A stretch of 64,000 nt of DNA from DATBLY01 sp963705545 (lineage in GTDB: Bacteria > Actinomycetota > UBA4738 > HRBIN12): NCBI GenBank assembly GCA_963705545.1, contig CAVPJX010000005.1, positions 124,001-188,000 of the forward strand, given 5' to 3'. The first letter of the stretch is position 1, and every line of letters starts with the position of its first letter. This document shows positions 63,713-64,000 of the stretch, one piece after another. The position numbers and the translations under genes are program-made. The notes below the pieces were generated by a model, which made no database searches, was not told where the DNA came from, and worked only from the letters and a program-made list of their open reading frames with translations.

Positions 63713-64000
63713 GCCGCCGCCGGCACGGCCTCGCGCATCGCGATCGCCGCGATCGCGTCCTCGAGGTCGATCGCCGTGGACTTGTAGAGCCCGGACGAGA
63801 CGATCGAGAACTCGATCCAGTCGCCGATCGTCCGGTTCCAGACCCAGCCGGACAGGGCGGAGATCTCGTCCAACGTGCCCGTCTTGGCCCGGACCCGCAC
63901 GTGGAAGAGTCGGCCTTCGAGCGTGCCCTGACCCGACGTCGGGAGGGCGAAGCGGAGCTTCGAGGCCCAGTCACGGGTGCCGGTCGCCCACAGGAGCCTC
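63694..64000 (-). CDS. D-alanyl-D-alanine carboxypeptidase (PBP4-type), 3' end only
   Basis: The C-terminal 101 residues of a penicillin-binding carboxypeptidase/endopeptidase; the rest lies beyond the right edge. Visible are LPTSGQGTLEGRL, then RVRAKTGTLDEISALSGWV, which contains the KTG active-site motif of the PBP4/DacB family. The C-terminus ends in Ala-rich sequence without an obvious membrane anchor. It trims peptidoglycan outside the membrane. Confidence 0.85.
   Translation of the reverse strand, partial: RLLWATGTRDWASKLRFALPTSGQGTLEGRLFHVRVRAKTGTLDEISALSGWVWNRTIGDWIEFSIVSSGLYKSTAIDLEDAIAAIAMREAVPAAAQRSAA

Noticed and set aside
1..64000. tRNA, rRNA, CRISPR arrays, insertion sequences, prophage or toxin-antitoxin genes
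   Set aside because: Looked for cloverleaf-like stretches, regular spaced repeats, transposase or integrase motifs and found none.

Overview
The window looks like one contiguous piece of a very GC-rich genome, probably from the Actinomycetota. Reasons: third codon positions are almost all G or C; GTG (and once TTG) starts are frequent; genes are chained by ATGA/GTGA overlaps; several start codons sit 7-9 nt behind a TANNNT -10 box, as in leaderless actinobacterial transcripts; and the threonine synthase has the Cys4 N-terminus common in actinobacteria. A deep-branching actinobacterial or Chloroflexota-like lineage cannot be excluded. I see no phage genes, insertion sequences, CRISPR arrays, tRNA or rRNA. 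The first gene (Rieske oxygenase) and the last (D-Ala-D-Ala carboxypeptidase) run off the window.

0-26 kb is a mosaic of small catabolic units: a Rieske oxygenase and a divergent arginase-family protein; a ribokinase/nucleoside hydrolase pair; a frameshifted SnoaL-like protein and a TetR repressor facing a PYROXD2-type flavoprotein and an ADP-forming acyl-CoA synthetase; a Tat-exported phosphoesterase; an acyl-CoA dehydrogenase; an amidohydrolase; a monoamine-oxidase-like flavoprotein facing a second PYROXD2-type protein, methyltransferase and amidase; an ABC-2 exporter; a PuuB-like oxidase; and ilvD-thrC. Two unannotated 53-59-residue proteins share a Trp-rich basic C-terminal tail.

26-39 kb holds a DeoR regulator with a nucleotidyltransferase/metallophosphoesterase pair and an APC permease, then two opposed copies of one module: a dimethylglycine/sarcosine-dehydrogenase-like FAD-GcvT protein plus a choline-kinase-like phosphotransferase. 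One-carbon release from N-methylated amines is the likely theme.

39-54.8 kb is the most unusual region. A divergent XRE-cupin regulator faces a long co-directional run: amidohydrolase, sugar-type ABC permease, lipoprotein binding protein, double ATPase, a second permease FUSED in frame to another amidohydrolase, an M24 (creatinase-fold) protein with a Cys in place of a metal-binding Asp, E1 alpha/beta of a 2-oxoacid dehydrogenase, a third amidohydrolase, a bicupin, a short-chain-dehydrogenase-fold protein lacking its catalytic residues, and a beta-hydroxyacid dehydrogenase. I read it as an import-and-hydrolyse system for an unknown cyclic or acyl N-compound.

54.8-63.2 kb is a branched-chain amino acid operon: a -35/-10 promoter, a 16-residue leader peptide with Leu-Val-Leu-Ile, a rho-independent terminator (attenuator), a 107-residue unknown protein, ilvB, ilvN, ilvC, leuA, a decayed copy of the leuB 5' end, leuB and cimA. 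A GNAT acetyltransferase and a truncated carboxypeptidase follow. Intergenic gaps are short; those over 150 bases carry small genes, operators or promoters as listed.
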